Positions 6,540 through 14,618 of a stretch of DNA of 32,270 nucleotides are shown here, piece after piece; the stretch's first letter is position 1, and the number at the start of each line of letters is the position of its first letter. This DNA comes from Microbacterium sp. B19 (lineage in GTDB: Bacteria; Actinomycetota; Actinomycetes; Actinomycetales; Microbacteriaceae). The translations under genes were made by a program, and so were the position numbers. The DNA lies in the NCBI RefSeq assembly GCF_000333395.1, contig NZ_BADA01000377.1:1-32270 (forward strand), written 5' to 3'. A model generated the notes under the pieces. That model searched no databases. It was given only the letters and a program-made list of their open reading frames with translations, and was not told the origin of the DNA.

Positions 6540-7934
6540 TCAGACGGTCGCCGGAACCGCCCGACCCTTCTGGACGACGCCGTCGGAGACGACGAGGCGC
6601 ACCCCGGGAGCACCCGCCCCGGTCGGAACGTGCGTCGAGGCGGTCACCGGGCCTGAACCGAGGGTCACGAGGTGCGAGAGCACGGTCGCGCCGTCGTCGG
6701 CGAAGATCTCGAGGAGGGGTCCGTCGAGGATCGCGGTGAGGACGCCGGTGCGGCCGTCGAGAAGCGGGGCGACCCGGGTGCCCGCGAAGTCGGGATGCAG
6801 GGATCGGGCAACCGTTCCGTCCCTCGACACGGACAGGGTGCCGGCGGCGGGGTCATGGACGATTTCGACCGTGGCATCCCCCTCCCCCTCCAGGGTCAGT
6901 CGCAGGGACCCGGTCACCGCCGGGTCCCACCGGACGTCCACGAGGACGTGCGGCTCGACCGTGACCGGAGCCTCGACCGCGTCCGCACGATCGTCGCGGA
7001 GGTCGACGGACGGTCGCTGCACGAGACGCAGCTCCCCGCCAACGTCACGGAGTCCGAGGGTGCGCGGGATCGACATCGCGCCCCGCCACGGCGACGTCGG
7101 GACGACGTGGGCGTAGCGCCAGTTGCTCATCCAGGCGAGCATGACCGCCGCTCCGTCAGGCGCATCGTGGAAGGTCACGCCCGCGTACAGGTCTCGACCG
7201 TGATCGAGGGGCACGAGGGCGTCGTGATCCGCGCGGAACGCACCGTCGATCAGGTCGCCGACCACGTAGTGCATCGCGGAACCGGCGGGGTCGGGATCCT
7301 CCCCGACGGGATTCGTGCTCAGCAGCAGCACCCAACGCCGACTGCCGGGCCGCCCTTCCACAGGGAGGTGAACGAGGTCGGGGCACTCCCACACCACGCC
7401 GTCCACACCGATCGGGCCGAAGGATCCGGACTCCCGCCACGAGAGCAGGTCGTCGGAGGTGAAGAACACCACGCGCCGCTCGACCGCTTCGACGGTCAGC
7501 ATCAGCCAACCGCCGTGCGGGAGCCGCACCACCTTGGGGTCGCGGAAGTCGGAACTCCCCCGGTCGATCACCGGGTTGTCGGCATCCGGGATCCAGGTCT
7601 CGCCGCCGTCGACGCTCGTCGCACGGGACTGCGCCTGGATGCCGTGGGAGTAGGCACTCGTGTAGAACGCCGTGAGCGTTCCGTCGGCGTCGATGACGGT
7701 CGAACCCGAGTAGATCTGCTCCCCGGGTCGATGCGGCAGGGCAACGGGATGTTCTTCCCACTGCAGGAGGTCGCGGCTGGACGCGTGTCCCCAGCTCATG
7801 TTGCCCCAGTCGTTCCCCTCGGGGTTGTACTGGAAGAAGGCGTGCCAGCGATCGTCGACGAAGACCAGACCGTTGGGGTCGTTCATCCAATTGCGGGCGG
7901 GGGCCAGGTGGAACCGCGGCCGGGGAAGGTTCAC
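6540..7934 (-). CDS. Glycoside hydrolase family 32, cytoplasmic beta-fructosidase / sucrose-6-P hydrolase type
   Basis: A 464-residue GH32 enzyme that hydrolyses beta-fructosyl linkages in sucrose, fructo-oligosaccharides, inulin or levan. The three catalytic motifs are intact: WMNDPNG with nucleophile D19, FRDPKVV with transition-state stabiliser D132, and WECPDL with acid/base E183. The five-bladed propeller is followed by a beta-sandwich C-terminal domain of about 150 residues. There is no signal peptide, so it acts inside the cell on imported sugars. The GTG start at 7934 overlaps the LacI stop (GTGA), with GGGAG upstream inside lacI. It is the last gene of the operon. Substrate preference is not determinable from sequence. 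Confidence 0.93.
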   Translation of the reverse strand: MNLPRPRFHLAPARNWMNDPNGLVFVDDRWHAFFQYNPEGNDWGNMSWGHASSRDLLQWEEHPVALPHRPGEQIYSGSTVIDADGTLTAFYTSAYSHGIQAQSRATSVDGGETWIPDADNPVIDRGSSDFRDPKVVRLPHGGWLMLTVEAVERRVVFFTSDDLLSWRESGSFGPIGVDGVVWECPDLVHLPVEGRPGSRRWVLLLSTNPVGEDPDPAGSAMHYVVGDLIDGAFRADHDALVPLDHGRDLYAGVTFHDAPDGAAVMLAWMSNWRYAHVVPTSPWRGAMSIPRTLGLRDVGGELRLVQRPSVDLRDDRADAVEAPVTVEPHVLVDVRWDPAVTGSLRLTLEGEGDATVEIVHDPAAGTLSVSRDGTVARSLHPDFAGTRVAPLLDGRTGVLTAILDGPLLEIFADDGATVLSHLVTLGSGPVTASTHVPTGAGAPGVRLVVSDGVVQKGRAVPATV

Positions 7935-8920
7935 AGCGACTCCCGGGGAACGGAGGGGCAGGAGACCAGCTGGCGAGCGCCCACGGCCGGGGCATCGAGT
8001 CCGAGGAGCGTCCGCACGCCGGCCGCGCCGAGCTCGTAGTGCGGCAGCGCGACGGTCGACAGGGGCGGTCGGAGATGCGCCGCGATGACGTCCTGGTTGT
8101 CGAAGCCCATGACCGCCATGTCGTCGGGGATGCGCAGGCCGCGTTCACGGAGCCCGTCGTACAACCCCATCGCGACCCGGTCGTTGTGGCAGAAGACCCC
8201 GGTGGCGCCGGAGGCGAGCACGCCGTCGACCGCCGCGTATCCGCCCTCCTGGTCGGGAGCGGTCTCGAAGGCGAGCCCGGCGTCGAAGGCGATTCCGGCC
8301 TCCTCCAGTGCCGACCGGTAGCCGGCGAGCCGTCCGTCCCGGGCCGGCGAGGGCGTCGTGGTGTTCAGGAAGGCGATGCGGCGATGCCCGGCCGCGAGCA
8401 GTTCCTCGGTCGCCGTCCGACCGCCCTGCTCCTCGTCGGGGACCACCGCCGGGAACGAGTCGTCGCCGGCGAAGCAGTTCACCAGCACCGTCTCCGTGTG
8501 CTGCAGCGGCGGGGGGACCTCGATCTCGCGGTGGTACCAGGTGGAGTACAGGATGCCGCGCACCTGGTGCTCCAGCATCATCGCGATCGCATCGTTCTCG
8601 GCGGCGGCATTGCCCTCGGTGTTGGCCACGAGAAGGACGAAACCGTGACGCCACGCCTCGTCCTGGGCGCCGTGGATGATCTGTCCGGCGAAGGGCGTGG
8701 TGGCGATGGCATCCGCCACCAGACCGATGAAGCGGGAACTGCCCTCCGAGAGCGTCTTGGCGAGAGCGTTCGGACGGTAACCGAGCGCCGCGATCGCCTC
8801 GTGCACGCGACGCCGGGCATCCTCGCCGATGCGCGCGCCGGGCTTGTCGTTGACGACGTGCGACACCGTCGCGACCGAGACGCCGGCCGCCTTCGCGACA
8901 TCGCGCATGGTGGTGGTCAT
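7931..8920 (-). CDS. LacI-family transcriptional regulator of the fructan operon
   Basis: A 329-residue repressor. The N-terminal LacI helix-turn-helix covers about residues 5-25 (MRDVAKAAGVSVATVSHVVN), followed by the hinge helix ALAKTLSEGSS and a periplasmic-binding-protein-like effector domain with the usual GFVLLVANTEGN and CHNDRVAMGLYDGL segments. It is encoded inside the operon it presumably controls, between the second permease (16 bases away) and the last GH32 gene (4-base overlap). The two palindromes at 13702-13713 and 13744-13755 are the likely operators. The inducer is probably fructose, a fructose phosphate or a fructo-oligosaccharide (inference from neighbours). The start ATG has AGGA about 9 bases upstream; a second ATG four codons on is also possible. 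Confidence 0.92.
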   Translation of the reverse strand: MTTTMRDVAKAAGVSVATVSHVVNDKPGARIGEDARRRVHEAIAALGYRPNALAKTLSEGSSRFIGLVADAIATTPFAGQIIHGAQDEAWRHGFVLLVANTEGNAAAENDAIAMMLEHQVRGILYSTWYHREIEVPPPLQHTETVLVNCFAGDDSFPAVVPDEEQGGRTATEELLAAGHRRIAFLNTTTPSPARDGRLAGYRSALEEAGIAFDAGLAFETAPDQEGGYAAVDGVLASGATGVFCHNDRVAMGLYDGLRERGLRIPDDMAVMGFDNQDVIAAHLRPPLSTVALPHYELGAAGVRTLLGLDAPAVGARQLVSCPSVPRESL

Positions 8921-8936
8921 GAGGGGATCCTCGTGT

Positions 8937-9848
8937 TCATCCCTTGGTGGCTCCGCTCTCGAGGCCGGCGATCATCGCCTTGTTCAGCACCAGGAAGACC
9001 AGCAGCAGTGGCGTCACCGTGACGCACACGGCGGCGAACGTCGCTGTCCAATCGGTGTTGCCCATCGCTCCGATGTAGTTTTGCAGGCCCAGCGGGATCG
9101 TCTTCAGTCCGTCGGACAGCACGAAGGTGTTCGCGAAGACGAAGTCGTTCCAGATGAAGATGCTGTTGACCAGCACGACGGTGATGATGGTGTTCACCGA
9201 CAGCGGCGCCGTGATCTGCAGGAAGATCCGGTACGGACCGGCACCGTCGAGCGAGGCCGCCTCGTACAACTCTCGCGGGATGTACTCGTAGAACGACGAG
9301 AAGAGGTAGACGCCCATCGGAAGCGAGAACGCCGCCAGCGGCAGGATCATCGACAGGTGGGTGTCGAGCAACCCCACCTGCGAGTAGTCGATGAAGAGCG
9401 GGACGAGCGCGATCTGCACCGGCACGATGATCCCGAGCAGGAACAGCGCACGGACGAGCCCGCTGAAGCGGAACCCGAGCACCTGCAGGGCGTAGGCGGC
9501 CATCATCCCCGCCACGACGATGAGTGCGCTCGCGCCGAGGGTGACGATGAAGCTGTTGCCGATGTTCAGCGCGAGGTTGCCCGTCGCGAATGCACGCGCG
9601 TAATTGTCGAGCGTCCACTCCCGCGGAAGGGCGAACGGGTCGCCGCCCGCGAAGTCCGAGGCCGTACGGAAGCTGGTGAGGAAGAGCCACAGCAGCGGGT
9701 ACACCTGCACGACGACGATCAGGATCACGGTGACCGTGAGAAGCGCGCGCTGGGCCCGCAGGCGCGGCGAGTGGTGCACCGGCCGGGGTTCGATCTCGGG
9801 ATTCCGGGGGGCGGATGCCGCCGGCGCCGGGACGAGAGTCGCGGTCAT
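8937..9848 (-). CDS. Carbohydrate ABC transporter permease, MalG-like
   Basis: A 303-residue inner-membrane subunit of a CUT1-type sugar importer. Six hydrophobic segments are visible; the first is TVTVILIVVVQVYPLLWLFL. The EAA loop that docks the ATPase reads YEAASLDGAGPYRIFLQI. ATG at 9848 overlaps the stop of the first permease (ATGA), so the subunits are coupled; the longer upstream frame is not protein-like. No ATP-binding subunit is encoded in the operon, so the pair presumably uses a shared MsiK/MalK-type ATPase from elsewhere, as is common in actinobacteria. Confidence 0.93.
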   Translation of the reverse strand: MTATLVPAPAASAPRNPEIEPRPVHHSPRLRAQRALLTVTVILIVVVQVYPLLWLFLTSFRTASDFAGGDPFALPREWTLDNYARAFATGNLALNIGNSFIVTLGASALIVVAGMMAAYALQVLGFRFSGLVRALFLLGIIVPVQIALVPLFIDYSQVGLLDTHLSMILPLAAFSLPMGVYLFSSFYEYIPRELYEAASLDGAGPYRIFLQITAPLSVNTIITVVLVNSIFIWNDFVFANTFVLSDGLKTIPLGLQNYIGAMGNTDWTATFAAVCVTVTPLLLVFLVLNKAMIAGLESGATKG

Positions 9849-10738
9849 CACGCGTCCTTTCGACGGAGGAGCAGGAAGATCAGCCCGACCGCGACGAGGC
9901 ATTCCACCACGATGAAGACGGAGAGGGCGCTGGCATAGCCGTAGTCGGTGTGCACGAAGGCGGTCTTGTACATGTACGTCGTCAGGAGCTCGGATGCCTG
10001 CCCCGGACCGCCGTTCGTGAGGAGGTAGGGGATGTCGAATCCGCGCAGCGCGAAGGTGGTCGCCATCACGGTCGTGGTGATCCAGACGGGACGGATGTAG
10101 GGGAACCGGATGCGCCAGAACGTCTGCCACCACGAGGCGCCGTCCAGCCGGGCGGCCTCCTCGAGCTCCTTCGGCACGGCGATCAGCGCCGCGTAGATGA
10201 TGAGCATGTAGAGGCCCGTGAAGCGCCACCCCTCGGGAATGGACACGGCGGCCAGCACGGTCTGGAGGTTCGACAACCACGCGGTCTGCAGCCCGTCGAG
10301 GCCGACGAAGGCGAGCAGCTGGTTGATCAGGCCCACCGGTTCGAGCGAGTAGATCCGGAGGAACAGGAACGCGATGGCCACCGTGGAGATCACGGCGGGG
10401 AGCAGGTACAGCGTCTTGACGAGCTCCCGTGCGCGCGGCAGCGCGGTGAGCAGACCCGCGACGGCCAGGGCTCCACCGAGTTGCAGGACGAGGCAGATGG
10501 CGAGGTAGCCGAGCGCATTGCCGAACGCGGTCCAGAAGACGTCGTCGCGGGTGAACATCTTCACGTAGTTGTCCAGGCCCACGAAGGTCAGACGGGTGAT
10601 GCCGTCCCACGAGAAGAGGCTCAGCACGAGCGACTGCACGATCGGCAGCAGAACGGCGGCCCCGTACAGGAGCAGCGGAGGCACGAGGAAGACGGCGACG
10701 GCCAGGCCGGACCGGCGGGGAAGCATCGAGGTGCTCAT
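9848..10738 (-). CDS. Carbohydrate ABC transporter permease, MalF-like
   Basis: A 296-residue CUT1 permease with six membrane helices. The first is LAVAVFLVPPLLLYGAAVLL, and FVGLDNYVKMF, typical of the first periplasmic loop of these permeases, follows. The EAA loop is EEAARLDGASWWQTFWRI. ATG at 10738 is preferred: the GTG at 10807 would place the 14-bp hairpin 10757-10788 inside the coding region and add residues not seen in the family. It follows the binding-protein gene by about 60 bases and overlaps the next permease by 4. Confidence 0.9.
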   Translation of the reverse strand: MSTSMLPRRSGLAVAVFLVPPLLLYGAAVLLPIVQSLVLSLFSWDGITRLTFVGLDNYVKMFTRDDVFWTAFGNALGYLAICLVLQLGGALAVAGLLTALPRARELVKTLYLLPAVISTVAIAFLFLRIYSLEPVGLINQLLAFVGLDGLQTAWLSNLQTVLAAVSIPEGWRFTGLYMLIIYAALIAVPKELEEAARLDGASWWQTFWRIRFPYIRPVWITTTVMATTFALRGFDIPYLLTNGGPGQASELLTTYMYKTAFVHTDYGYASALSVFIVVECLVAVGLIFLLLRRKDA

Positions 10739-10756
10739 GGGCCGCCGACGGGTGGG

Positions 10757-10788
10757 CCGGCCGGCCCCGGTCACCCGGGGCCGGCCGG
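10757..10788 (-). promoter_or_regulatory. Intercistronic 14-bp hairpin between binding-protein and permease genes
   Basis: CCGGCCGGCCCCGG (10757-10770) and its exact complement (10775-10788) enclose a 4-base loop, and sit 12 bases after the binding-protein stop. In sugar ABC operons such hairpins often protect the binding-protein mRNA or partly terminate transcription, giving excess binding protein over permease. The structure is seen; the role is inferred. Confidence 0.65.
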
Positions 10789-10799
10789 ACGTCAGGACG

Positions 10800-12137
10800 T
10801 CAGCCACCGACGTTCTCCTTCAAGGTGGCATCCATCGTCCCCACGAACTCGTCGGGCGTGATGTCGCCCTGAACCAGCAGGGTCAGCTCCTGCTGGAGAC
10901 GCGTGTTCGTGGCGGGGTCCAGCTGCGTGTCCCACGGCATCGCGATCTTGGTGCCCACGTCGCCGGATTGGGCGATCGCCCGATCGTACAGAGGCGTCGC
11001 GTTGGACGGGATCGTGGTCTGGACATCGGTGGTCGGCGAGAGCGCGCCGGATGCGGCGACCTCAGCGGGGTAGCGCTCGAGCGCGAACTTCAGGAAGTCC
11101 CGGACCAGGGGGTCGTACGTGGCGGTGTTCACGGCCATCCCGATTCCCGACGGGGTGACGTATTCGTTGTCGGCCGTGGCCGCCCCGGGCAGCGTGGGGA
11201 GCGTGAAGTAGTCGACCTTGTCGCGGACGCCCGCGTCGAGCTTGTCCGTAGCCAGGTTCCCGAGTTCCCACGTGCCGATGTTGTACACGGCCGCCTTGCC
11301 GGACGTGAACTGCGCCTGCGCGTCGGCGTACCCGGTGGAGGAGAAGCCCTCCTGGAAGCAGCCGGCCTTACCCAGCCCGGACAGCCACTCGGCCGCGGCG
11401 AGGCCGGGGGCGTCCGAGAACTTCGCTTCGCCGGTCTTGAGCTTCTGCACGTACTCCGGGCCGACCTGGCGGAACGGGTAGTACGCCATGTACCGCTCGA
11501 GGGGCCATCCGTCGGCACCGTCCAGAGCGATCGGGGTGATGCCCTTCGCGCGGAGCGCCTGACACATCGGCGCGAAGTCGTCGAGAGTGGCCGGAACAGG
11601 GACTCCGGCCCGCGAGAGCAGATCACGGTTGTACCAGAAGAACTCGAGCTGGAACTCGAAGGGCACCATGTACAGCGAGCCGTCGTCGAAGCGCTGATAG
11701 CTCAGAGCGGCTTCGCGGTAGGTGTCGGCGAGGCCGAGGTCCTTCAGCAGCGCGTCCACGTCGATCATCCGACCCTGCTGCGCGAGCTTCTGCGCGAACG
11801 GGGTGGCATCCGTATCGAAGAGTTCGGGCAGTTTGTTGGCTGCGGCGAGCGTCTCGTACTTCTGGATGTAGCTGGGTCGGTCGGGCGTCGTGATGAGGTT
11901 GAGCGAGAAGCCCGGGTGGTCGGCGGCGTATTCGTCGGCGACCTTCTGCATCGCGGTGATGACGCCGCCATCCGCGGGGCGCGAGAGGAGCCACGAGATC
12001 TCGCGGGGCTTCACCTCGCCCTCGGGGTGGACGTCAGTCGGGTCCGTGCCGCCGCTGGAAGCGCCGCAGCCCGACAGGACGAGGGCGGTGGCGGCAGCGA
12101 GGGCGACCCAGGATGCCGTGCGCGTGAGGTTGACCAT
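10800..12137 (-). CDS. Extracellular sugar-binding lipoprotein (ABC solute-binding protein, family 1)
   Basis: A 445-residue lipoprotein that captures the oligosaccharide outside the membrane. The signal peptide MVNLTRTASWVALAAATALV ends in the lipobox LSGC with the lipidated cysteine at residue 24, followed by a glycine/serine-rich linker. The body has the family-1 SBP pattern: YETLAAANKLPELFDTDA near 90-110, and FTSGKAAVYNIGTWELG in the C-terminal half. ATG at 12137 has GGAG seven bases upstream. It is second in the operon after GH32 and just before both permeases. Ligand is presumably a fructan fragment, inferred from the two GH32 genes. Confidence 0.93.
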   Translation of the reverse strand: MVNLTRTASWVALAAATALVLSGCGASSGGTDPTDVHPEGEVKPREISWLLSRPADGGVITAMQKVADEYAADHPGFSLNLITTPDRPSYIQKYETLAAANKLPELFDTDATPFAQKLAQQGRMIDVDALLKDLGLADTYREAALSYQRFDDGSLYMVPFEFQLEFFWYNRDLLSRAGVPVPATLDDFAPMCQALRAKGITPIALDGADGWPLERYMAYYPFRQVGPEYVQKLKTGEAKFSDAPGLAAAEWLSGLGKAGCFQEGFSSTGYADAQAQFTSGKAAVYNIGTWELGNLATDKLDAGVRDKVDYFTLPTLPGAATADNEYVTPSGIGMAVNTATYDPLVRDFLKFALERYPAEVAASGALSPTTDVQTTIPSNATPLYDRAIAQSGDVGTKIAMPWDTQLDPATNTRLQQELTLLVQGDITPDEFVGTMDATLKENVGG

Positions 12138-12187
12138 AGGAATCTCCGTTGATGTGTGGTTCGGGTGGTGGGAAGGAGGAGAGCGGA

Positions 12188-13654
12188 TCAGGAGGACGCG
12201 ACCAGGAGGTCGTCGTGCAGGGGGTCGGTCACGTCGGGGGTCCGCGCGTACACGTCGAGTTCGAGGACGGTGACGGTCCCCTCCCCGACGAAGGCGCCGA
12301 CTGCTCCCTCGGTGCGGTCGTAGAGCCGTGTACTGAGGGTCACGGCACCGTCGACGGTCGCCACGCACAGGTCGTCGACGACGACGACGTCGAGCCGATG
12401 CCGGCCGGGCTCCAGGAGCACGGGCCGCTCGAGCTCGATGGCGAACGGGACGTCGCCCGAGATCTGCCACTGCTCACCGCCGGTGCGACGGCGCGGCCAG
12501 CGATCGAACACGAGGCGGCTGCGACGGGGTTCGAGGCGCAGCACGTAAGCCTCCCCACCGTCAGCGCTCGCCCGCAGCAACAGCCCGCACTCGGTGGTGT
12601 CCGGGGCGATGTCGAACTCCGCCTGCACCCGGAAGGAGGTGGGAGCCGTCGCGGGGAGAACGAGGTCGGAATATCCGTCGGGTGCGGACAGAACGGTCGC
12701 GGATGCCAGTCCTCCGGCGCCGCGATCGAAGGTCTCGAGCAGCTCGCGCGGAGGGTGGAAACGCAGCGTGCCGTCGGGATTCTGCTCCGCCTCCAGGACG
12801 GAGAGGGTACCGGCCCATTGCCAAGCGCCGTCGTCGGTGGAACCCTCTCGCGAGGAGATCCACCCGAAGAAGAAGCGGCGTCCGTCGCGCGCGGCCGATT
12901 TCGCCGCGTAGTACGCCCGCCCGTCGAGGGTGTCGTTCTCGGGCACGTTCCAGGGGCCGTTCAGGCTGCGCGAGACGCGATAGCGCGTGGTGAAGGACTC
13001 GCTGAACTCCGAGTAGACCAGGTACCACCACCCGTTCCATTCGAACACTTCCGGGCATTCGTGCGCGAGGTAACGCCGGGGGTCCCAGAACGGCTCGGCC
13101 GGCTCCCACGACCGGAGGTCGTACGAGACGCACTGCGCGATGACACCGCGGCGACGCTCGGGGCCGTGCGCGTGCCGGGCGGTCACGAGCATGCGCCACA
13201 ACCCGGCTTCCTCGTCACGGAACACGAAGGGGTCGCGCCAATCGGCCGTCTCGTAACCCGCCGTGGCGCCGAACGTGTCTTCCGGGTGACGTTCCCAGGT
13301 ACGCATGCCGTCCGTGCTCGTCGCATGAAGCACGAGCTGGAGGGGGAGTCCGTCGTTCCCGACGACGTCCGGATTCTGTCCGGTGTAGAAGACGTGGTGG
13401 ATGCCGTCGACCACGACGACGCTCCCGGTGTAGACGTTGAAGTCGTCGGCATCCGGTCCCCCGGAGGCCAACGCCGGGCCGGTTTCGGTGAAGCTGACGA
13501 GGTCATCGGTGACGACCCGGTGCCACGGCATGCCGATCTTGGGCGTGCGACGGGACTCGTGGAGGTAGAAGAGGTGGAACGTGCCGTCCTCCTGCCACGG
13601 GATGACGTCACCGACCCAGGCTCCGGACGGTCGGAAGAACCCTCTTTGGTCCAT
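12188..13654 (-). CDS. Divergent glycoside hydrolase family 32 protein
   Basis: A 488-residue, signal-less GH32-fold enzyme, first in the operon. The usual WMNDPNG is replaced by WVGDVIP, keeping the nucleophile aspartate (D16). The WRDPFVF (D141) and HECPEVF (E199) motifs are intact, so it should be active. About 160 C-terminal residues form a concanavalin-like beta-sandwich. The subfamily with GD in place of NDP is commonly annotated as beta-fructofuranosidase without known substrate. With the canonical GH32 in the same operon, a division of labour by linkage or chain length is plausible. ATG at 13654 has GGAG eight bases upstream; the frame upstream is not family-like. Confidence 0.88.
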   Translation of the reverse strand: MDQRGFFRPSGAWVGDVIPWQEDGTFHLFYLHESRRTPKIGMPWHRVVTDDLVSFTETGPALASGGPDADDFNVYTGSVVVVDGIHHVFYTGQNPDVVGNDGLPLQLVLHATSTDGMRTWERHPEDTFGATAGYETADWRDPFVFRDEEAGLWRMLVTARHAHGPERRRGVIAQCVSYDLRSWEPAEPFWDPRRYLAHECPEVFEWNGWWYLVYSEFSESFTTRYRVSRSLNGPWNVPENDTLDGRAYYAAKSAARDGRRFFFGWISSREGSTDDGAWQWAGTLSVLEAEQNPDGTLRFHPPRELLETFDRGAGGLASATVLSAPDGYSDLVLPATAPTSFRVQAEFDIAPDTTECGLLLRASADGGEAYVLRLEPRRSRLVFDRWPRRRTGGEQWQISGDVPFAIELERPVLLEPGRHRLDVVVVDDLCVATVDGAVTLSTRLYDRTEGAVGAFVGEGTVTVLELDVYARTPDVTDPLHDDLLVASS

Positions 13655-13701
13655 GCGGATGACTCCTCGGCGAGACGCTGTCTCCGATGAACCCGGGGTG
13701 G

Positions 13702-13713
13702 TTAATCGGTTAC
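13702..13713. promoter_or_regulatory. LacI-type operator 1 (TTAATCGGTTAC)
   Basis: An imperfect palindrome with a CG centre, close to TTAACCGGTTAA. It covers the expected transcription start of the fructan operon, just downstream of the -10 box. Its centre is 42 bp (four helical turns) from operator 2. Confidence 0.6.
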
Positions 13714-13717
13714 GCAG

Positions 13718-13747
13718 ACCATAGCAAGATGGGCCAGTGGTGGTCAA
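13718..13747 (-). promoter_or_regulatory. Promoter of the fructan operon (TTGACC-N18-TATGGT)
   Basis: Read on the minus strand, the -35 TTGACC (13742-13747) and -10 TATGGT (13718-13723) are separated by 18 bp. The predicted start near 13711 gives a leader of about 57 bases before the first GH32 gene. It is the best sigma-70-type promoter in the window. Confidence 0.7.
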
Positions 13748-13755
13748 CCGGTTAA
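13744..13755. promoter_or_regulatory. LacI-type operator 2 (TCAACCGGTTAA)
   Basis: A near-perfect CG-centred palindrome (5 of 6 positions per arm) overlapping the -35 box of the fructan promoter. Binding here would block RNA polymerase; with operator 1 it could close a small loop or be bound cooperatively. Confidence 0.68.
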
Positions 13756-13810
13756 TCATGCCTCTTCGACGCGGCCGATCCGGGCTACACCGACGGGTTC
13801 GTGACGTCGC

Positions 13811-13876
13811 CTCAGGGATCCACACAAACTCAGTGGCATCCGGCCCGATCGGACTGACATTGCGCGGATCGCTGGG
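13811..13876. repeat. 66-bp nested palindromic element, type C copy 2
   Basis: CTCAG half-sites lie at 13811-13815 and 13829-13833; degenerate inverted copies lie at 13854-13858 and 13872-13876, with 18-bp spacing and the same centre. A further inverted CTGAG at 13890-13894 continues the 18-bp period. Identity to 6339-6404 is 57 of 66. It lies between the operon promoter and the 3' end of paralogue 2. Confidence 0.75.
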
Positions 13877-13907
13877 GGTGCGCGAATCGCTGAGCAAGCG
13901 CGCCGGC

Positions 13908-14591
13908 TCACTCCGTCAGGTACGCCGTCACCGACTCGGACAGCCGCACGGGCAGGCCGCGGATCGACACGCGGGACGGGTCGCCGAGGGCGATGCTGAG
14001 GCGCCGGTCGACACCGAACACCGCGCCGTCGTCGAGGGCACCACCGGCGGTGCATCCCGCGGACCACGGCTGGTCGTTGACCGCGATGAACGTCACGACG
14101 CACACGCCGTCTCCGCGCTCTCGCTCGGCGAGGAACACGCGGAACCCGCGCATCACGGCGATGTACCGGGTGCTCGCCGGGTCGATGCCGCTGTCCGCGA
14201 TGATGCCCGACGAGATCTTGTCGTCGTCGGTCTGTGGGAACGCCAGTTCGGGATACGGGGATGCCATGGACGCCGACGGCGTGGGGGAGGCGGCGGCGAG
14301 CGAGGGCGACGCGGCGCCCGCGGCGTAGCCCGCCCCGATGAGCGCGGCCGCGGCGACGACCGCCACGATCACCGCGAGCGCGCGGGGGCGGTGCGGAGGG
14401 GCATCCACGATCGGTTCGGGAGCGGCGGGCTCGGCCGCGGTCGGCTCCGCGACCGACGTCGGGGCGCGGCCGGCGCGCAGCTCCTCCTCGAGGGCCGCGA
14501 GTCGCGCGATCTCGGCCTCGGTGGCCGGGCCTTCGGCTTCGCCGTAGACGCGCTCGCGCAGGTGGTTCAGCTCGACGTCATCGTCGCTCAT
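13908..14591 (-). CDS. Membrane-anchored protein of unknown function, paralogue 2
   Basis: A 227-residue paralogue of the 5610-6275 product with the same plan: cytoplasmic start MSDDDVELNHLRERVYG, an acidic/alanine-rich stretch, one membrane helix (about 74-95), a Ser/Ala/Pro-rich stalk and an outer domain. Shared blocks include SGIDPASTRYIAVMRGFR, PWSAGC and PVRLSESVTAY. Function unknown; I do not recognise a family. The ATG follows TAGAGT-N6, as in paralogue 1. It lies 27 bases downstream of the GH15 gene but has its own promoter. Together the two copies bracket the fructan operon in direct orientation. Confidence 0.8.
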   Translation of the reverse strand: MSDDDVELNHLRERVYGEAEGPATEAEIARLAALEEELRAGRAPTSVAEPTAAEPAAPEPIVDAPPHRPRALAVIVAVVAAAALIGAGYAAGAASPSLAAASPTPSASMASPYPELAFPQTDDDKISSGIIADSGIDPASTRYIAVMRGFRVFLAERERGDGVCVVTFIAVNDQPWSAGCTAGGALDDGAVFGVDRRLSIALGDPSRVSIRGLPVRLSESVTAYLTE

Positions 14592-14603
14592 GCCCCGACT
14601 CTA
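14592..14603 (-). promoter_or_regulatory. -10 box of a leaderless promoter (TAGAGT-N6-ATG)
   Basis: Minus-strand TAGAGT (14598-14603) followed by six bases and the ATG of paralogue 2, identical in box and spacing to paralogue 1. Confidence 0.6.
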
Positions 14604-14618
14604 GAACCGCCACGGGGG

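Noticed and set aside
7931-7934. A separate promoter for the last GH32 gene.
   Set aside because: The GTGA overlap with lacI and the lack of a gap argue for read-through within one operon.
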